Assembly: GCA_012840445.1 (NCBI GenBank)
Contig: DULI01000002.1
Span: 18,631-82,630 of the forward strand
Origin: Clostridiales bacterium
GTDB taxonomy: Bacteria; Bacillota; Clostridia; Oscillospirales; Acutalibacteraceae
Direction: 5' to 3'
DNA: 64,000 bases
Shown here: positions 36,640 through 45,691 of the stretch, piece by piece
Numbering within the stretch: position 1 is the stretch's first letter
Layout: each line of letters begins with the position of its first letter
Program-made: the position numbers and the translations under genes
Notes under the pieces: generated by a model
Told to the model about the DNA's origin: nothing
The model's database searches: none
Seen by the model: only the letters and a program-made list of their open reading frames with translations

Positions 36640-39108
36640 TTATACTTCGGCTTTTTGTTTTCTCTCGAATATAAACTCGCCGTTTTTAAATTTACAGAGC
36701 ACAGAATCACCGTTCTGGATGGTTTTATCAAGCAGCTGCTCGCTTAAACTGTCTTCGATCTTGGTCTGTATTGCCCTGCGCAGCGGGCGTGCTCCGTAAA
36801 CCGGGTCAAACCCCTCGTTGGCAATTGCCTCGACTGCCTCGTTTGTGAATTCCACCTTTATATCAAGAGCTTCAAGCCTTTTTTCGACAGTTTTCAGCAT
36901 ACGCCTTGCAATCTCAATAATATCCTCTTTTGTAAGCTTGCTGAAAACTATAATGTCGTCCACACGGTTTAAGAATTCTGGCCTGAACTCTTTTTTAAGT
37001 TCGGCAAGCACATCCTCTTTTATGCGTTTGTAATCCCGTTCAGCTTCTTCCTCCGGGCTTCCAAATCCAAAGGATACTTTCTTGTCGGTAATAAGCCTAG
37101 CTCCAATATTGGAGGTCATGATAATAACCGTATTCTTAAAATCTACCTTTCTGCCCTGGGCGTCAGTTAAAATTCCGTCCTCAAGAATCTGCAGAAGGAT
37201 ATTGAATACATCGGGATGTGCCTTCTCGATTTCATCAAACAGTACTACCGAGTATGGCTGCCTGCGCACCTTTTCGGTCAGCTGACCACCCTCGTCATAT
37301 CCCACGTATCCGGGCGGCGAGCCGATAAGGCGGGAAACAGTATGTTTCTCCATGTATTCAGACATGTCAATCCTTATCATGGCGTTTTCATTGCCGAACA
37401 TAGCCTCGGCAAGTGCCTTGCTAAGCTCGGTTTTTCCCACGCCTGTGGGGCCTAGGAACATAAAGGATCCTATGGGCCGTTTGGGGTCTTTAAGCCCCAC
37501 CCTGCCCCTGCGGATAGCCCTTGCTACGGCGGTTACGGCTTCCCGCTGGCCGACAATCCGCTCATGCAGGATATCCTCCATCCTAAGCAGACGCTGGGAC
37601 TCCTCTTCGGTCAGCTGTACCACGGGAATTCCCGTCCAGCTTGAAACCACTTCGGCAATATCGTTTGCGGTCACTTCTTCCAGGCTTTGCTCGTTGCTTT
37701 GCTTCCACTCGCTCTTTTCTTTTTCCAATTTCTCTTTAAGCTGCTTTTCCTTGTCCCTCAGACTTGCCGCCAATTCGAAATTCTGCGCGTTTACAGCCTC
37801 ACGTTTTTCTTCGCTTACCTTTTTTATCTCCTCTTCAAGCTGTTTCAGATCGGGCGGCGGGGTAAAGGCATTAAGCCTTACCCTGGAGGCAGCTTCATCT
37901 ATCAGGTCTATTGCCTTGTCGGGGAGGAACCTATCGGCTATATACCTTGCCGACAGATTTACCGCGGCCTCCAGAGCCTCGTCGGTAATCCTTACCTTGT
38001 GATGGGCCTCATAGCGGTCCCGCAGACCTTTTAGTATCATAATAGATTCCTCTATGGAAGGTTCACCGACCATTACAGGCTGGAAACGGCGCTCGAGCGC
38101 CGCGTCCTTTTCGATGTGTTTGCGGTATTCGTCGATGGTCGTGGCGCCGATTACCTGCAGATCGCCCCTTGCCAGGCTCGGCTTTAAAATATTGGCCGCG
38201 TCGGTGGAGCCTTCAGCCGAACCTGCGCCTATCAAGGTATGCAGCTCGTCGATGAACAGTATTACATCCTTTGACTTTAGCACCTCATCAATAACCGTTT
38301 TAATTCTTTCCTCGAAATCGCCGCGGTATTTGGTACCCGCAACCATACCCGTCAGGTCAAGCGACACGATACGCTTATCTTTAAGCAGTTCGGGTGCCTC
38401 GCCGTTAGCAATTTTAAGCGCAAGCCCCTCGGCTATGGCGGTCTTGCCCACGCCCGGTTCGCCAATCAGGCAGGGGTTGTTTTTGGTCCTTCGGCAAAGT
38501 ATCTGGATTACCCGTTCTATCTCCTTTGTCCTTCCAATTACCGGGTCCAACCTGCCGCTTGCTGCCTCAGCAGTAAGGTCGCGCCCGAATTGGTCCAATG
38601 TGGGCGTATTGTGCGAGCGCAAGGATTTTGACTTTTGCATGTTGGATTTGTCAAAGCCATCCGCTTGTGCGCCCGACGATTTTATGACCTCATCTAACAG
38701 TGCCGCCGGATCAACACCCAGTTCACTGATAAACCTAATGGCATAGTTGTCGCCTTCGCTTAAGATTCCAATTAACACATGCTCGGTGCCCACATAGCTG
38801 TAGCCTAAATTCCGCGTGCTGGAAACCGCAATTTCTATAACCCTTTTGGCTCTCGGCGTAAAATGGTCGGGAGTCAGATTTGTAGGTATTCCCTTGCCCA
38901 CATGCACCTCAAGCAGCCTTTCAATCTTTTCGGCGGTTATTCCCTTTTCCTTCAGTATGTTTGCCGCAACGCCCGAGCCTTCTTTCAGCAGCCCCAAAAG
39001 CAGGTGTTCGCTTCCAATGTAGGTATGCCCAAATCTTTGGGCGCTGTCTATCGCAAGGTTAAGGGCCTTGTTTGCCTTTTCGGTAAATCCGTTAAAATTG
39101 TATCTCAT
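36640..39108 (-). CDS. clpC: ATP-dependent chaperone ClpC
   Basis: About 822 residues. AAA+ unfoldase that feeds ClpP and handles arginine-phosphorylated proteins. Domains in order: two Clp_N repeats (1-150), NBD1 with Walker [10 protein letters not shown] near residue 212, a UVR-containing middle domain ([15 protein letters not shown]), NBD2 with GPTGVGKTE near residue 550, and the C-terminal D2-small domain. ATG at 39108 has AAGGAAGGG upstream; the ATG at 39126 overlaps the mcsB stop region. It is the last gene of the ctsR-mcsA-mcsB-clpC operon. Confidence 0.96.
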   Translation of the reverse strand: MRYNFNGFTEKANKALNLAIDSAQRFGHTYIGSEHLLLGLLKEGSGVAANILKEKGITAEKIERLLEVHVGKGIPTNLTPDHFTPRAKRVIEIAVSSTRNLGYSYVGTEHVLIGILSEGDNYAIRFISELGVDPAALLDEVIKSSGAQADGFDKSNMQKSKSLRSHNTPTLDQFGRDLTAEAASGRLDPVIGRTKEIERVIQILCRRTKNNPCLIGEPGVGKTAIAEGLALKIANGEAPELLKDKRIVSLDLTGMVAGTKYRGDFEERIKTVIDEVLKSKDVILFIDELHTLIGAGSAEGSTDAANILKPSLARGDLQVIGATTIDEYRKHIEKDAALERRFQPVMVGEPSIEESIMILKGLRDRYEAHHKVRITDEALEAAVNLSARYIADRFLPDKAIDLIDEAASRVRLNAFTPPPDLKQLEEEIKKVSEEKREAVNAQNFELAASLRDKEKQLKEKLEKEKSEWKQSNEQSLEEVTANDIAEVVSSWTGIPVVQLTEEESQRLLRMEDILHERIVGQREAVTAVARAIRRGRVGLKDPKRPIGSFMFLGPTGVGKTELSKALAEAMFGNENAMIRIDMSEYMEKHTVSRLIGSPPGYVGYDEGGQLTEKVRRQPYSVVLFDEIEKAHPDVFNILLQILEDGILTDAQGRKVDFKNTVIIMTSNIGARLITDKKVSFGFGSPEEEAERDYKRIKEDVLAELKKEFRPEFLNRVDDIIVFSKLTKEDIIEIARRMLKTVEKRLEALDIKVEFTNEAVEAIANEGFDPVYGARPLRRAIQTKIEDSLSEQLLDKTIQNGDSVLCKFKNGEFIFERKQKAEV

Positions 39109-39122
39109 ATTTTCCCTTCCTT

Positions 39123-40145
39123 TCATTTTGATTGGGCTAATTTTTCCCTTACCAGCTTCGCGCGCAGCCTGTCACGCTGGTCCGTGTCCATGGAACCGTT
39201 GTTAAGCTGAAGGGTTGCCGGTTGTCCCTGCACCATTAAAAGTATCGGCAGGGTTTTATCCACATCGTCTATAATCCCCATGGATATGCCAAGCTTCAAT
39301 CTGGATAGCAGCGTCATCATTTCCTCGCTGTTAAGTATCCTGGCATACCGCAGTATTCCAAGCGACCTGTATATGCTGTCTTCAAGCAACGGGCTGCTTA
39401 TTTTCTCGCGCTGGTTGCGCTCCTCCGCCATGGTCTGTTTAACCACAACCTTAAGGTTTTCTATTGCCGCCTTTTCAGGTATTCCCAATGTTACCTGATT
39501 GGAAAGCTGATATAAAGACGCCTTCGATTTGCTGCCTTCACCATACATACCACGGATTGTAAGACCGAGTTTCCCCACCGAAGTCGAAATCTGGGAAACC
39601 ATCATGCTGGCTTCCAACGCCGGCAGGTGGAGCATTACCGAGGCACGCAGTCCGGTTCCGAGATTTGTCGGGCATTCGGTCAGATATCCCAACTGTTCGT
39701 CGTAGGCAAAATCCAGGGTTTCGCTTAGCAAATCATCTATTTTGTTGGCAATATCATATGCCTCGTCTAGGCAAAAACCCGGCATTATTAACTGTATCCT
39801 GATATGGTCTTCCTCGCCAAGCATAATGCTGATGGTTTCATCAGATGATAAAATTAACGCCCGCCCTTTACGGTTATATGCAAAACCTGGGCTTATCAGG
39901 TGCCTTTCTACCAGCGACTCGGCCTCAATGTCCGATATTTCATCCATCTGAATGAATTTGAGTGTGGACGAAAACCCCGAGTTGCCTTTATTTATGGCCT
40001 CAAAAACTTTGCGGTTTACTTCCTTTAACCTTTCAGGGTCCAGGCGGCTCGGGAAGGGTATGCCGCTTAAATTTCTCGCGATTCTAATACGCGTGCTAAC
40101 GACTATGTCTCCCTGCTCACCGAATTCTTTGTACCAGCTACCCAT
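39123..40145 (-). CDS. mcsB: Protein-arginine kinase McsB
   Basis: About 340 residues, a guanidino-kinase-fold enzyme that phosphorylates arginines on damaged proteins and on CtsR, marking them for ClpC-ClpP. Family blocks: VVSTRIRIARNLSG at the N-terminus, the catalytic-loop TECPTNLGTGLRASVMLHLP, and RGMYGEGSKSKASLYQLSNQ near the phosphoarginine site. ATG at 40145 has GGGGG upstream and overlaps mcsA by eight bases. Confidence 0.95.
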   Translation of the reverse strand: MGSWYKEFGEQGDIVVSTRIRIARNLSGIPFPSRLDPERLKEVNRKVFEAINKGNSGFSSTLKFIQMDEISDIEAESLVERHLISPGFAYNRKGRALILSSDETISIMLGEEDHIRIQLIMPGFCLDEAYDIANKIDDLLSETLDFAYDEQLGYLTECPTNLGTGLRASVMLHLPALEASMMVSQISTSVGKLGLTIRGMYGEGSKSKASLYQLSNQVTLGIPEKAAIENLKVVVKQTMAEERNQREKISSPLLEDSIYRSLGILRYARILNSEEMMTLLSRLKLGISMGIIDDVDKTLPILLMVQGQPATLQLNNGSMDTDQRDRLRAKLVREKLAQSK

Positions 40146-40644
40146 TATTATTCCCCCGGCCCTCAATCTCGCGAATTTTATCCCTTAATTTCGCAGCGGT
40201 CTCGTAATCTTCCTGCTTTACGGCGGTTTCAAGTTGTTTTCGCAGTTCTTCGAGATCGTTTTTATTCTCCTTTATTCTTACCTTTAAGTTTTTCGGCCTT
40301 TTGCCCTCGTGCCGGACTTTACCATGTATCCGCTGTATTGAGGGAAGCAGCTGGTTGTAAAACACCTTGTAGCAATAAGAACAGCCGACCATACCGGATT
40401 GCGCTATGTCAGCAAATGTGGAATTGCAACAGCTGCACCTTTCCTGCCTGTTAACCCTGGGTGCGGCATTTAAATTCTCATTTAACAGAAAACCCAGCAT
40501 ATTGGTGATATCCAGATTGCCAAAGTCGCCATAACCGCTTTGGTAAGCACAGTATGAACACAGGTTCATATCCCAGGCGACGCCGTTTATAACTTTATGT
40601 ATATGTGTGGTAGCCTGATTTTTCCCGCATTTTTCGCAAAGCAT
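40138..40644 (-). CDS. mcsA: McsA, zinc-binding activator of McsB
   Basis: 168 residues. It has four CxxC pairs (CEKC at 3-6, CSYC near 32, CSCC near 70, CSYC near 88), which form two zinc sites, and a C-terminal UVR motif (QLETAVKQEDYETAAKLRDK). It is the adaptor that switches on the McsB kinase. It lies between ctsR and mcsB as in Bacillus. Confidence 0.95.
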   Translation of the reverse strand: MLCEKCGKNQATTHIHKVINGVAWDMNLCSYCAYQSGYGDFGNLDITNMLGFLLNENLNAAPRVNRQERCSCCNSTFADIAQSGMVGCSYCYKVFYNQLLPSIQRIHGKVRHEGKRPKNLKVRIKENKNDLEELRKQLETAVKQEDYETAAKLRDKIREIEGRGNNNG

Positions 40645-40659
40645 AATATCCGCTCCTTT

Positions 40660-41112
40660 CTATAGCTGTGAAACAAGCATCTGTTTCAGCATTGCAGCAC
40701 GCACCTGGTCCCTTACATTCACCGGTATATCCTTAAAAGAATTGTTGGAAAGTGCTGCTTTCATAACTTCAGCCGCCTCTTCACAAACAAGCTCGCGTTC
40801 CTGGATGTTTTCAATCAGCACCCGTGCCGAAGCCGAATCGATGCTTGAACCGACCGAATTAATAATATGCATCAGGGCATTAGAACGATCCATTGTAATT
40901 TTTGTGATTCTAATATATCCCCCGCCCCCCCGCCGGCTCTCCACCTTAAAGCCGTGTTCAGGGGTAAATCGCGAGGTAAGCACGTAATTTATCTGACTGG
41001 GCACACAACCTATCATTGCCGCAAGCTCGTTTCTTTGAATTTCGGCAACATTTTGGTCAGATTCATCAATTAGTTTAAGTATCATCTCGGTGATGATATC
41101 ACTTAGCCGCAT
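40660..41112 (-). CDS. ctsR: Heat-shock repressor CtsR
   Basis: 150 residues. A winged helix-turn-helix repressor of clp genes. The N-terminal DNA-binding part includes VPSQINYVLTSRFTPEHGF and the glycine-rich wing RRGGGGYIRI, which is the heat-sensing tip in Bacillus CtsR. The C-terminal dimerisation domain follows. ATG at 41112 has GGGGTG upstream. First gene of the operon; two CtsR-like boxes flank its promoter (41132-41187), which implies self-repression. Confidence 0.95.
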   Translation of the reverse strand: MRLSDIITEMILKLIDESDQNVAEIQRNELAAMIGCVPSQINYVLTSRFTPEHGFKVESRRGGGGYIRITKITMDRSNALMHIINSVGSSIDSASARVLIENIQERELVCEEAAEVMKAALSNNSFKDIPVNVRDQVRAAMLKQMLVSQL

Positions 41113-41131
41113 TGTTATCACCCCATTTATA

Positions 41132-41187
41132 ATTGACTTTAACTGACCTTCTGAAATTATTATAGTCGATGGTCAGTTAAAGTCAAT
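41132..41187 (-). promoter_or_regulatory. ctsR promoter flanked by two CtsR-like boxes
   Basis: On the minus strand TTGACT (41186-41181), 16 bases, TATAAT (41164-41159). A 17-base element GGTCAGTTAAAGTCAAT at 41171-41187 overlaps the -35, and its exact reverse complement at 41132-41148 lies just past the expected start of transcription. Each arm contains two RGTCA-type repeats spaced as in the known tandem CtsR site (RGTCAAA-N3-RGTCAAA). Occupation of either arm should block the polymerase. Confidence 0.8.
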
Positions 41188-41220
41188 ATCTAAAATTGGC
41201 TCATTTCTGACTAATTTTTC

Positions 41221-41406
41221 CTATTGTTCCTGTTCATCTTGATTTAGCTCCTCGTTTCTTTGTTTATTGTTCTTTTTCAGGTTATTAAAACGGTTTTTAT
41301 GAATCATGCTGTGAAATTCGCTTGTGAAATAATCGTCTGTAAAGTCATCTGACAATTCCCAATCGTCGTAGTATGGGCTTAACCTGTATCCGAACCTTTT
41401 GGTCAT
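41221..41406 (-). CDS. Small acidic/basic hypothetical protein
   Basis: 61 residues: an N-terminal tyrosine- and aspartate-rich half (YYDDWELSDDFTDDYF) and a lysine/asparagine/glutamate-rich, probably helical tail. No membrane segment or cysteine. The ATG has AAGGGGAGAG upstream, which supports translation. It sits alone, 34 bases upstream of the ctsR promoter region. I do not recognise the family. Confidence 0.6.
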   Translation of the reverse strand: MTKRFGYRLSPYYDDWELSDDFTDDYFTSEFHSMIHKNRFNNLKKNNKQRNEELNQDEQEQ

Positions 41407-41536
41407 AATACTCTCCCCTTTTGGAAAAGGTACTTATCATAATTATATTCTGCCCTTCCTGTAAATTTTATTCATCAGTAACATAAGACTGGAAATTCCC
41501 ATAAACTATTCATGAAGGCAGAAAGGGGGAAACTGA

Positions 41537-41638
41537 ATGTCTAGATTCTTTGGCGGCAACGATTGCCTTTGGCTAATCATCCTCATTCTCATTATCTGCT
41601 GCTGCTGCAACGACGGTTTCGGCAGTAATTCATGCTAA
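41537..41638 (+). CDS. 33-residue Cys-rich membrane microprotein
   Basis: Short frame MSRFFGGNDCLW, then a single hydrophobic segment (LIILILII), then four cysteines in a row (CCCC), then NDGFGSNSC and stop. The ATG has AAAGGGGGA seven bases upstream, and a terminator follows at 41682-41703. The form (short polar GG-rich start, one helix, Gly/Asn/Cys tail) resembles the small hydrophobic proteins with sporulation or spore-coat links in Firmicutes, but the match is by general look only. Confidence 0.6.
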   Translation: MSRFFGGNDCLWLIILILIICCCCNDGFGSNSC

Positions 41639-41681
41639 GAATGCCAGATTTTAATCCATACTCCATATGCAAAGCAAAAAA

Positions 41682-41703
41682 AGCGCCCGTAATAACGGGC
41701 GCT
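41682..41703. terminator. Bidirectional terminator between microprotein and uracil permease genes
   Basis: A 9-bp GC-rich perfect stem AGCGCCCGT / ACGGGCGCT with a four-base loop. It is preceded by an A-run and followed by an AT-rich, T-rich stretch. Confidence 0.8.
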
Positions 41704-41722
41704 AATTATTTTTATTCATATT

Positions 41723-43129
41723 TTAATCGGACTTTTTTGTAAATAATTTTTCCCCTATAGTAAACACCAGGTTTAACAATATTCCAAATATGGCCGCACC
41801 TGCAACACTTGGGACATTCACACCGAAGAACGGGATGTTCCCACCAAATGCGTACTGGCCACCAAGGCCGATGATCATAATTGTCGCAATTATCGAAATG
41901 TTTTTCGCGCTAAAAAGGTCAACCTTTTTCTCTACCATAATCGCAATTCCTTGAGCCGCAATTGCGCCAAACAGGTATATTTCTAACCCACCAATTACCG
42001 AGGCAGGTATAGAGTATATTGCATTAATAAGCGGGGTAAAGCAGGCGATAACCATTGCAATAACAGCCGCAACCATTAACACCGGAACCGAAAATACCCT
42101 TGTTATGGCCATTACGCTGATATTCTCGCCGTAATTCGTACCTGCGGGGCCTCCGACAAATCCGGCAACCATATCGCCGATACCGTCGCCTATTAAATTA
42201 AGCCACAGTTTTTCGGCAATGTTATATTCTTTGTTGGAGTTCTTCTTTTTGGCAAGGTCATTAACATATATATCAAGCTGATAAACATGGGCGGTCGACT
42301 CCGGAATGGTGGCTATTGCAATCGGCATAATTGCCGCGACCGCAAGTATTGATGGTTTGGGGAGCGTAAAGGTGGGCAGTGCGAAAAATCCGCTGGTAGA
42401 GGCACCCTCAGGTAAAAGTTGAAACAGGTCAACGCCGGTTGCAAGCTTGATTATGAATGCAGTTAAACAGCCAATAACCGGGCCAAACAGAATCGGGAGC
42501 TGCCCTAAAACCCCCTTTAAAAAGACCGACAGCAGGATGGTGGACAAAAGTGTTACCAAAGCCACTATCCACGCCATATTAGTCGCAAACGGCACCAATT
42601 CCTCGGATACAGCCAAAACATTTCCAGTTGCATTTTTTTGAATTACAATTGAATTAGCGTCGCTCAACGCAGTGCCCGCAAGGGTCAGACCTATAACCAT
42701 CGCTATGGGGCCTGTAATCGAGGCGGGAAGGATTTTCTCAATGGTTTTATGCCCAAACGCTTTTACAATCAATCCGGCAGCTACGGATACTAATCCCGAC
42801 ATGATTATTCCAAACTGCGCAATTGATATCCTATCATTCTGCGTAAGGTGCGATAAAGCGTCTGATGCCATTAAGGCTCCTATTGCCGCAACATAGGAGA
42901 AACTCGAACCGTAATAAAGCGGGATTTTACCACGCGTTACAAAAAGAAAGCATAATGTTGCAAAACCGCTGGCAAAAATAGTCGTGGAAATATGGAAGCC
43001 GGTAATAATAGCAACAGTAACTGTTGCCGGGAACATTACTATGACCTGCTGCAGCGCATATAGCAGCAACTTCCACACCGGAGGCTTTTCATCTGGCAAA
43101 TACCCAATAGCTGCTTGATTGTTGCTCAT
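41723..43129 (-). CDS. uraA: Uracil/xanthine permease (NCS2 family)
   Basis: 468 residues, about 14 membrane helices. Nucleobase:cation symporter of the UraA type. Key blocks: FYG-like LYYGSSFSYVAAIGAL, GPIAMVIGLTLAG, and the substrate-site region PIAIATIPESTAHVYQLD with its conserved Glu. The ATG at 43129 has GAGGAG seven bases upstream. The frame stays open to 43666 but that part lies over the hydrogenase gene on the other strand and is not coding. Uracil is the most likely substrate by similarity to UraA. Confidence 0.88.
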   Translation of the reverse strand: MSNNQAAIGYLPDEKPPVWKLLLYALQQVIVMFPATVTVAIITGFHISTTIFASGFATLCFLFVTRGKIPLYYGSSFSYVAAIGALMASDALSHLTQNDRISIAQFGIIMSGLVSVAAGLIVKAFGHKTIEKILPASITGPIAMVIGLTLAGTALSDANSIVIQKNATGNVLAVSEELVPFATNMAWIVALVTLLSTILLSVFLKGVLGQLPILFGPVIGCLTAFIIKLATGVDLFQLLPEGASTSGFFALPTFTLPKPSILAVAAIMPIAIATIPESTAHVYQLDIYVNDLAKKKNSNKEYNIAEKLWLNLIGDGIGDMVAGFVGGPAGTNYGENISVMAITRVFSVPVLMVAAVIAMVIACFTPLINAIYSIPASVIGGLEIYLFGAIAAQGIAIMVEKKVDLFSAKNISIIATIMIIGLGGQYAFGGNIPFFGVNVPSVAGAAIFGILLNLVFTIGEKLFTKKSD

Positions 43130-43319
43130 AACCACACTCCTCATCATTTTCAATCTAATTGTTATAAAACTAATTGATTTTACCATATTTATTGTCAATT
43201 TACAACATAATATTAAATGATTTTGGAGAATATTGCAGAATAATGTAATCATCTCTATGAATAAAAATTTTAAAAAAATAAATATTATATATTGCCATAA
43301 CAGTAAAAGGAAAATGTCC

Positions 43320-44561
43320 ATGCTGACTTTCGAGAAATTATACCAAAGGCTTGGCGCTGCTGCCGTCAAAAACAGGACACATGAAGAAGTTAAAGAAATT
43401 AAAAAGCACGAATTTGACCCCCACCATTTAGACTGCCTTTTAAATCCACGAAAATACCCGCCGGTGATAAAATTGGCCGATTGCCGCTGCAAGGATACCG
43501 AAAACTGTGCTGTCGCCTGTTTTTTTGGCGCGCTGGAACAAAAAGACGGTAAAAAGACCATAAACAAGGACCTTTGCACCGGCTGCTGCGAATGCATCTC
43601 GCAGTGCAGGCACAAAACTTTGATAGAAAACAAAGAGGTAATACCGGTCTTTGACGCAATATACAACTACGACGGCCCGGTTTACGCAATGATTGCGCCG
43701 GCGTTTATCAGCCAGTTTAGCTACGAGGTAACGCCTGGCAAGCTAAGACACGCCTTTAAAAAGCTGGGATTTGCGGGCATGCTGGAAGTCGCGCTGTTTG
43801 CCGATATTTTAACGCTTAAAGAGGCGCTGGAATTTGACCGAAGAATCAAGTCTAACGAGGATTTTCTGCTGACCTCCTGCTGCTGCCCGCTGTGGATTGC
43901 AATGATACGAAAGGTATGCAAACAATACATGCCGAATGTGCCAGGCTCGGTGTCTCCCATGGTAGCTTGCGGCAGAACTATTAAATATCTTGAGCCGACA
44001 GCCAAAACTGTATTCATCGGCCCTTGCATAGCAAAAAAAGCAGAAGCACGGGAGCCGGATATTGCAGATGCGGTAGACTATGTCCTCACCTTTCAGGAAA
44101 TGAAACAGATTTTCGAATTTACGGGTATTAATCCAGCAGAATTACAGGAGGACGAACGGGATCACTCCTCAAGGACCGGCAGGATATATGCCAGAACCGG
44201 AGGGGTAAGTGAAGCGGTAGCCGAAACGGTCAAACGGCTAAACCCCGGAAGGGCCATAGAAGTTAAGGCAAGGCAGGCAGACGGCGTGCCCGATTGCCGC
44301 CGCATGCTGGAGGAATTAACAAAGGGTGAAATGACCGCCAACTTTCTTGAAGGCATGGGGTGTAAAGGCGGCTGTGTCGGCGGTCCCCGGACCATACTGG
44401 ACAGGCACGAGGGACGGGAAAATGTCCAACAATACGGCAAGCAGGCAGTTTTTAATACGCCCCTTGACAACCCGTATGTAATGGAACTGCTAAAAAGGCT
44501 CGGCTTTAAAACAGTCGAAAGCCTGATTGACGGCGAAAATATGTTTTCAAGGAAATTTTAA
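43320..44561 (+). CDS. Monomeric [FeFe] hydrogenase (group B-like)
   Basis: 413 residues. The N-terminal part has two 4Fe-4S motifs (CRCKDTENC region and CTGCCECISQC). The H-cluster domain shows L1 as TSCCCPLW, L2 as GPCIAKKAEA and L3 as EGMGCKGGCVGGP. The extra cysteine in L1 and the GPC in place of MPC in L2 are traits I associate with group B hydrogenases rather than the group A type; all four cysteines expected to hold the H-cluster are present. ATG at 43320 has AAAAGG nine bases upstream. No hydrogenase maturases are nearby. It likely links ferredoxin to H2, direction unknown. Confidence 0.85.
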   Translation: MLTFEKLYQRLGAAAVKNRTHEEVKEIKKHEFDPHHLDCLLNPRKYPPVIKLADCRCKDTENCAVACFFGALEQKDGKKTINKDLCTGCCECISQCRHKTLIENKEVIPVFDAIYNYDGPVYAMIAPAFISQFSYEVTPGKLRHAFKKLGFAGMLEVALFADILTLKEALEFDRRIKSNEDFLLTSCCCPLWIAMIRKVCKQYMPNVPGSVSPMVACGRTIKYLEPTAKTVFIGPCIAKKAEAREPDIADAVDYVLTFQEMKQIFEFTGINPAELQEDERDHSSRTGRIYARTGGVSEAVAETVKRLNPGRAIEVKARQADGVPDCRRMLEELTKGEMTANFLEGMGCKGGCVGGPRTILDRHEGRENVQQYGKQAVFNTPLDNPYVMELLKRLGFKTVESLIDGENMFSRKF

Positions 44562-44613
44562 ATCGGTAACTTTAGTTAAAAACACACACATCATGCTTAA
44601 AACTTGCAAAAAA

Positions 44614-44637
44614 CTACCCCTGTAATTACAGGGGTAG
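44614..44637. terminator. Bidirectional terminator after the hydrogenase gene
   Basis: A 24-bp perfect palindrome CTACCCCTGTAA / TTACAGGGGTAG between converging stops (44561 and 44659). Confidence 0.8.
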
Positions 44638-44658
44638 TAAACTTAATCTAACTATTTT

Positions 44659-45360
44659 TTAAATCGCTCCGTCCGGCAATTCCTCTGTCTCAATTGCGTT
44701 TTCCATATCGATGTTCTTTGGCGGATTAATTTCATAATCATCGGGCAAAAATTCATATTCATAATTAAGTACTGTTTCATAGGCAATAGTTTGCCCTTCG
44801 ACGCTCATATCAAAAGAGCAATCTAGCTTCCCGCTTCTTAAAACTCCTTCCTTATCAATAACGGCCTCGACGATTAGCGATTTATATTCCATTTCGGCAT
44901 CCGTAGCCTCCATGCCGTTCATACCGGAACTAAAAGCATTAAGCAGTTTGTTAAGCTGTCCTGTTGAAATTTCAGACAAGCTTGCAGGGTCAAGCTTTAT
45001 GGTTACCTTAATGCTACCGTCCTCAAGTTTTTCTTTGCTTTCTTCTAAAGGCTCTGCGCCCTCAACAAGAAGCGCCTCAGCTTCGGATAAAGCACCCTTT
45101 ATCTCCTCGTTAAACGGTGCTTTAAAGGTGCTGCCCAACATAAACAAATAAATATTTGTACCGTCACTATACATGCTCATGGTAACCTCTGTCCCCATGA
45201 CGCCATAGGTCATATTCATTGCCATTTTGTTATCCTTGGGCGCTATCTTAGTCTCCTCACTAATATCCATATTTGTGGACATACCTAAATCCACGGCATT
45301 CATCTTCATGAAACCGTCGTATGTAATGGCTACCTTTTTGTCGCCAAACAAATCATTCAT
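44659..45360 (-). CDS. 5'-truncated secreted/lipoprotein-type protein
   Basis: 233 residues with the look of an exported lipoprotein of the LppX/DUF6612 kind: alternating strands, many Met and Thr, and no enzyme motif. There is no signal peptide. The first Met (45360) has no ribosome binding site, while the frame continues coding-like for 21 codons upstream (LQTEQLQPLAAYNQAAKN) to a TAA at about 45424. The true start, signal peptide and any N-terminal domain are missing, so the gene is probably a remnant or needs a start from a lost upstream part. It lies next to tRNA-Ser. Confidence 0.55.
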   Translation of the reverse strand: MNDLFGDKKVAITYDGFMKMNAVDLGMSTNMDISEETKIAPKDNKMAMNMTYGVMGTEVTMSMYSDGTNIYLFMLGSTFKAPFNEEIKGALSEAEALLVEGAEPLEESKEKLEDGSIKVTIKLDPASLSEISTGQLNKLLNAFSSGMNGMEATDAEMEYKSLIVEAVIDKEGVLRSGKLDCSFDMSVEGQTIAYETVLNYEYEFLPDDYEINPPKNIDMENAIETEELPDGAI

Positions 45361-45547
45361 ATTTTTTGCCGCTTGATTATAAGCAGCAAGAGGTTGTAAT
45401 TGCTCGGTTTGCAGTGGCGTTGCTTAAAAAATATTTATATCTGCCAGTTGTTTTCAGCTTGACACTCACAGTTCCGTTTTATATAATACTAAAAGACGTC
45501 TTACAATAACCGCCTGTATTTTAATCTTTTCACAATTTTGCGTATTT

Positions 45548-45639
45548 GGAGATGTACCCAAGTGGTTGAAGGGTCCGGATTCGAAATCCGGTAGGTCGGC
45601 TTTGCCGGCGCAAGAGTTCGAATCTCTTCATCTCCGCCA
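45548..45639 (+). tRNA. tRNA-Ser (CGA)
   Basis: 92-nt class II tRNA. Acceptor stem GGAGATG / CATCTCC, discriminator G, encoded CCA. The anticodon stem CCGGA/TCCGG holds loop TTCGAAA with anticodon CGA (reads UCG). The long variable arm expected of tRNA-Ser (around GGTCGGC...GCCGGC) is present. A terminator follows at 45644-45675. Confidence 0.97.
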
Positions 45640-45643
45640 CAAC

Positions 45644-45675
45644 AAAAAATCCTGCCTTTAAGGCAGGATTTTTTT
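45644..45675. terminator. Terminator after tRNA-Ser, shared with the GH97 gene
   Basis: A long stem AAAAAATCCTGCC / GGCAGGATTTTTT with a short AT loop and a T-run. It lies between the tRNA end and the converging GH97 stop at 45692. Confidence 0.85.
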
Positions 45676-45691
45676 GTTTTATTAATACATT

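Noticed and set aside
37352..38746. Long plus-strand frames of 216 and 230 residues inside clpC
   Set aside because: Antisense shadows of a strongly conserved AAA+ gene, rich in Ser/Arg/Leu as expected from reversed codons.
43130..43666. Upstream extension of the uracil permease frame by 179 residues
   Set aside because: It lies over the hydrogenase gene on the other strand, has random composition, and the ATG at 43129 has the ribosome binding site and the expected family start.
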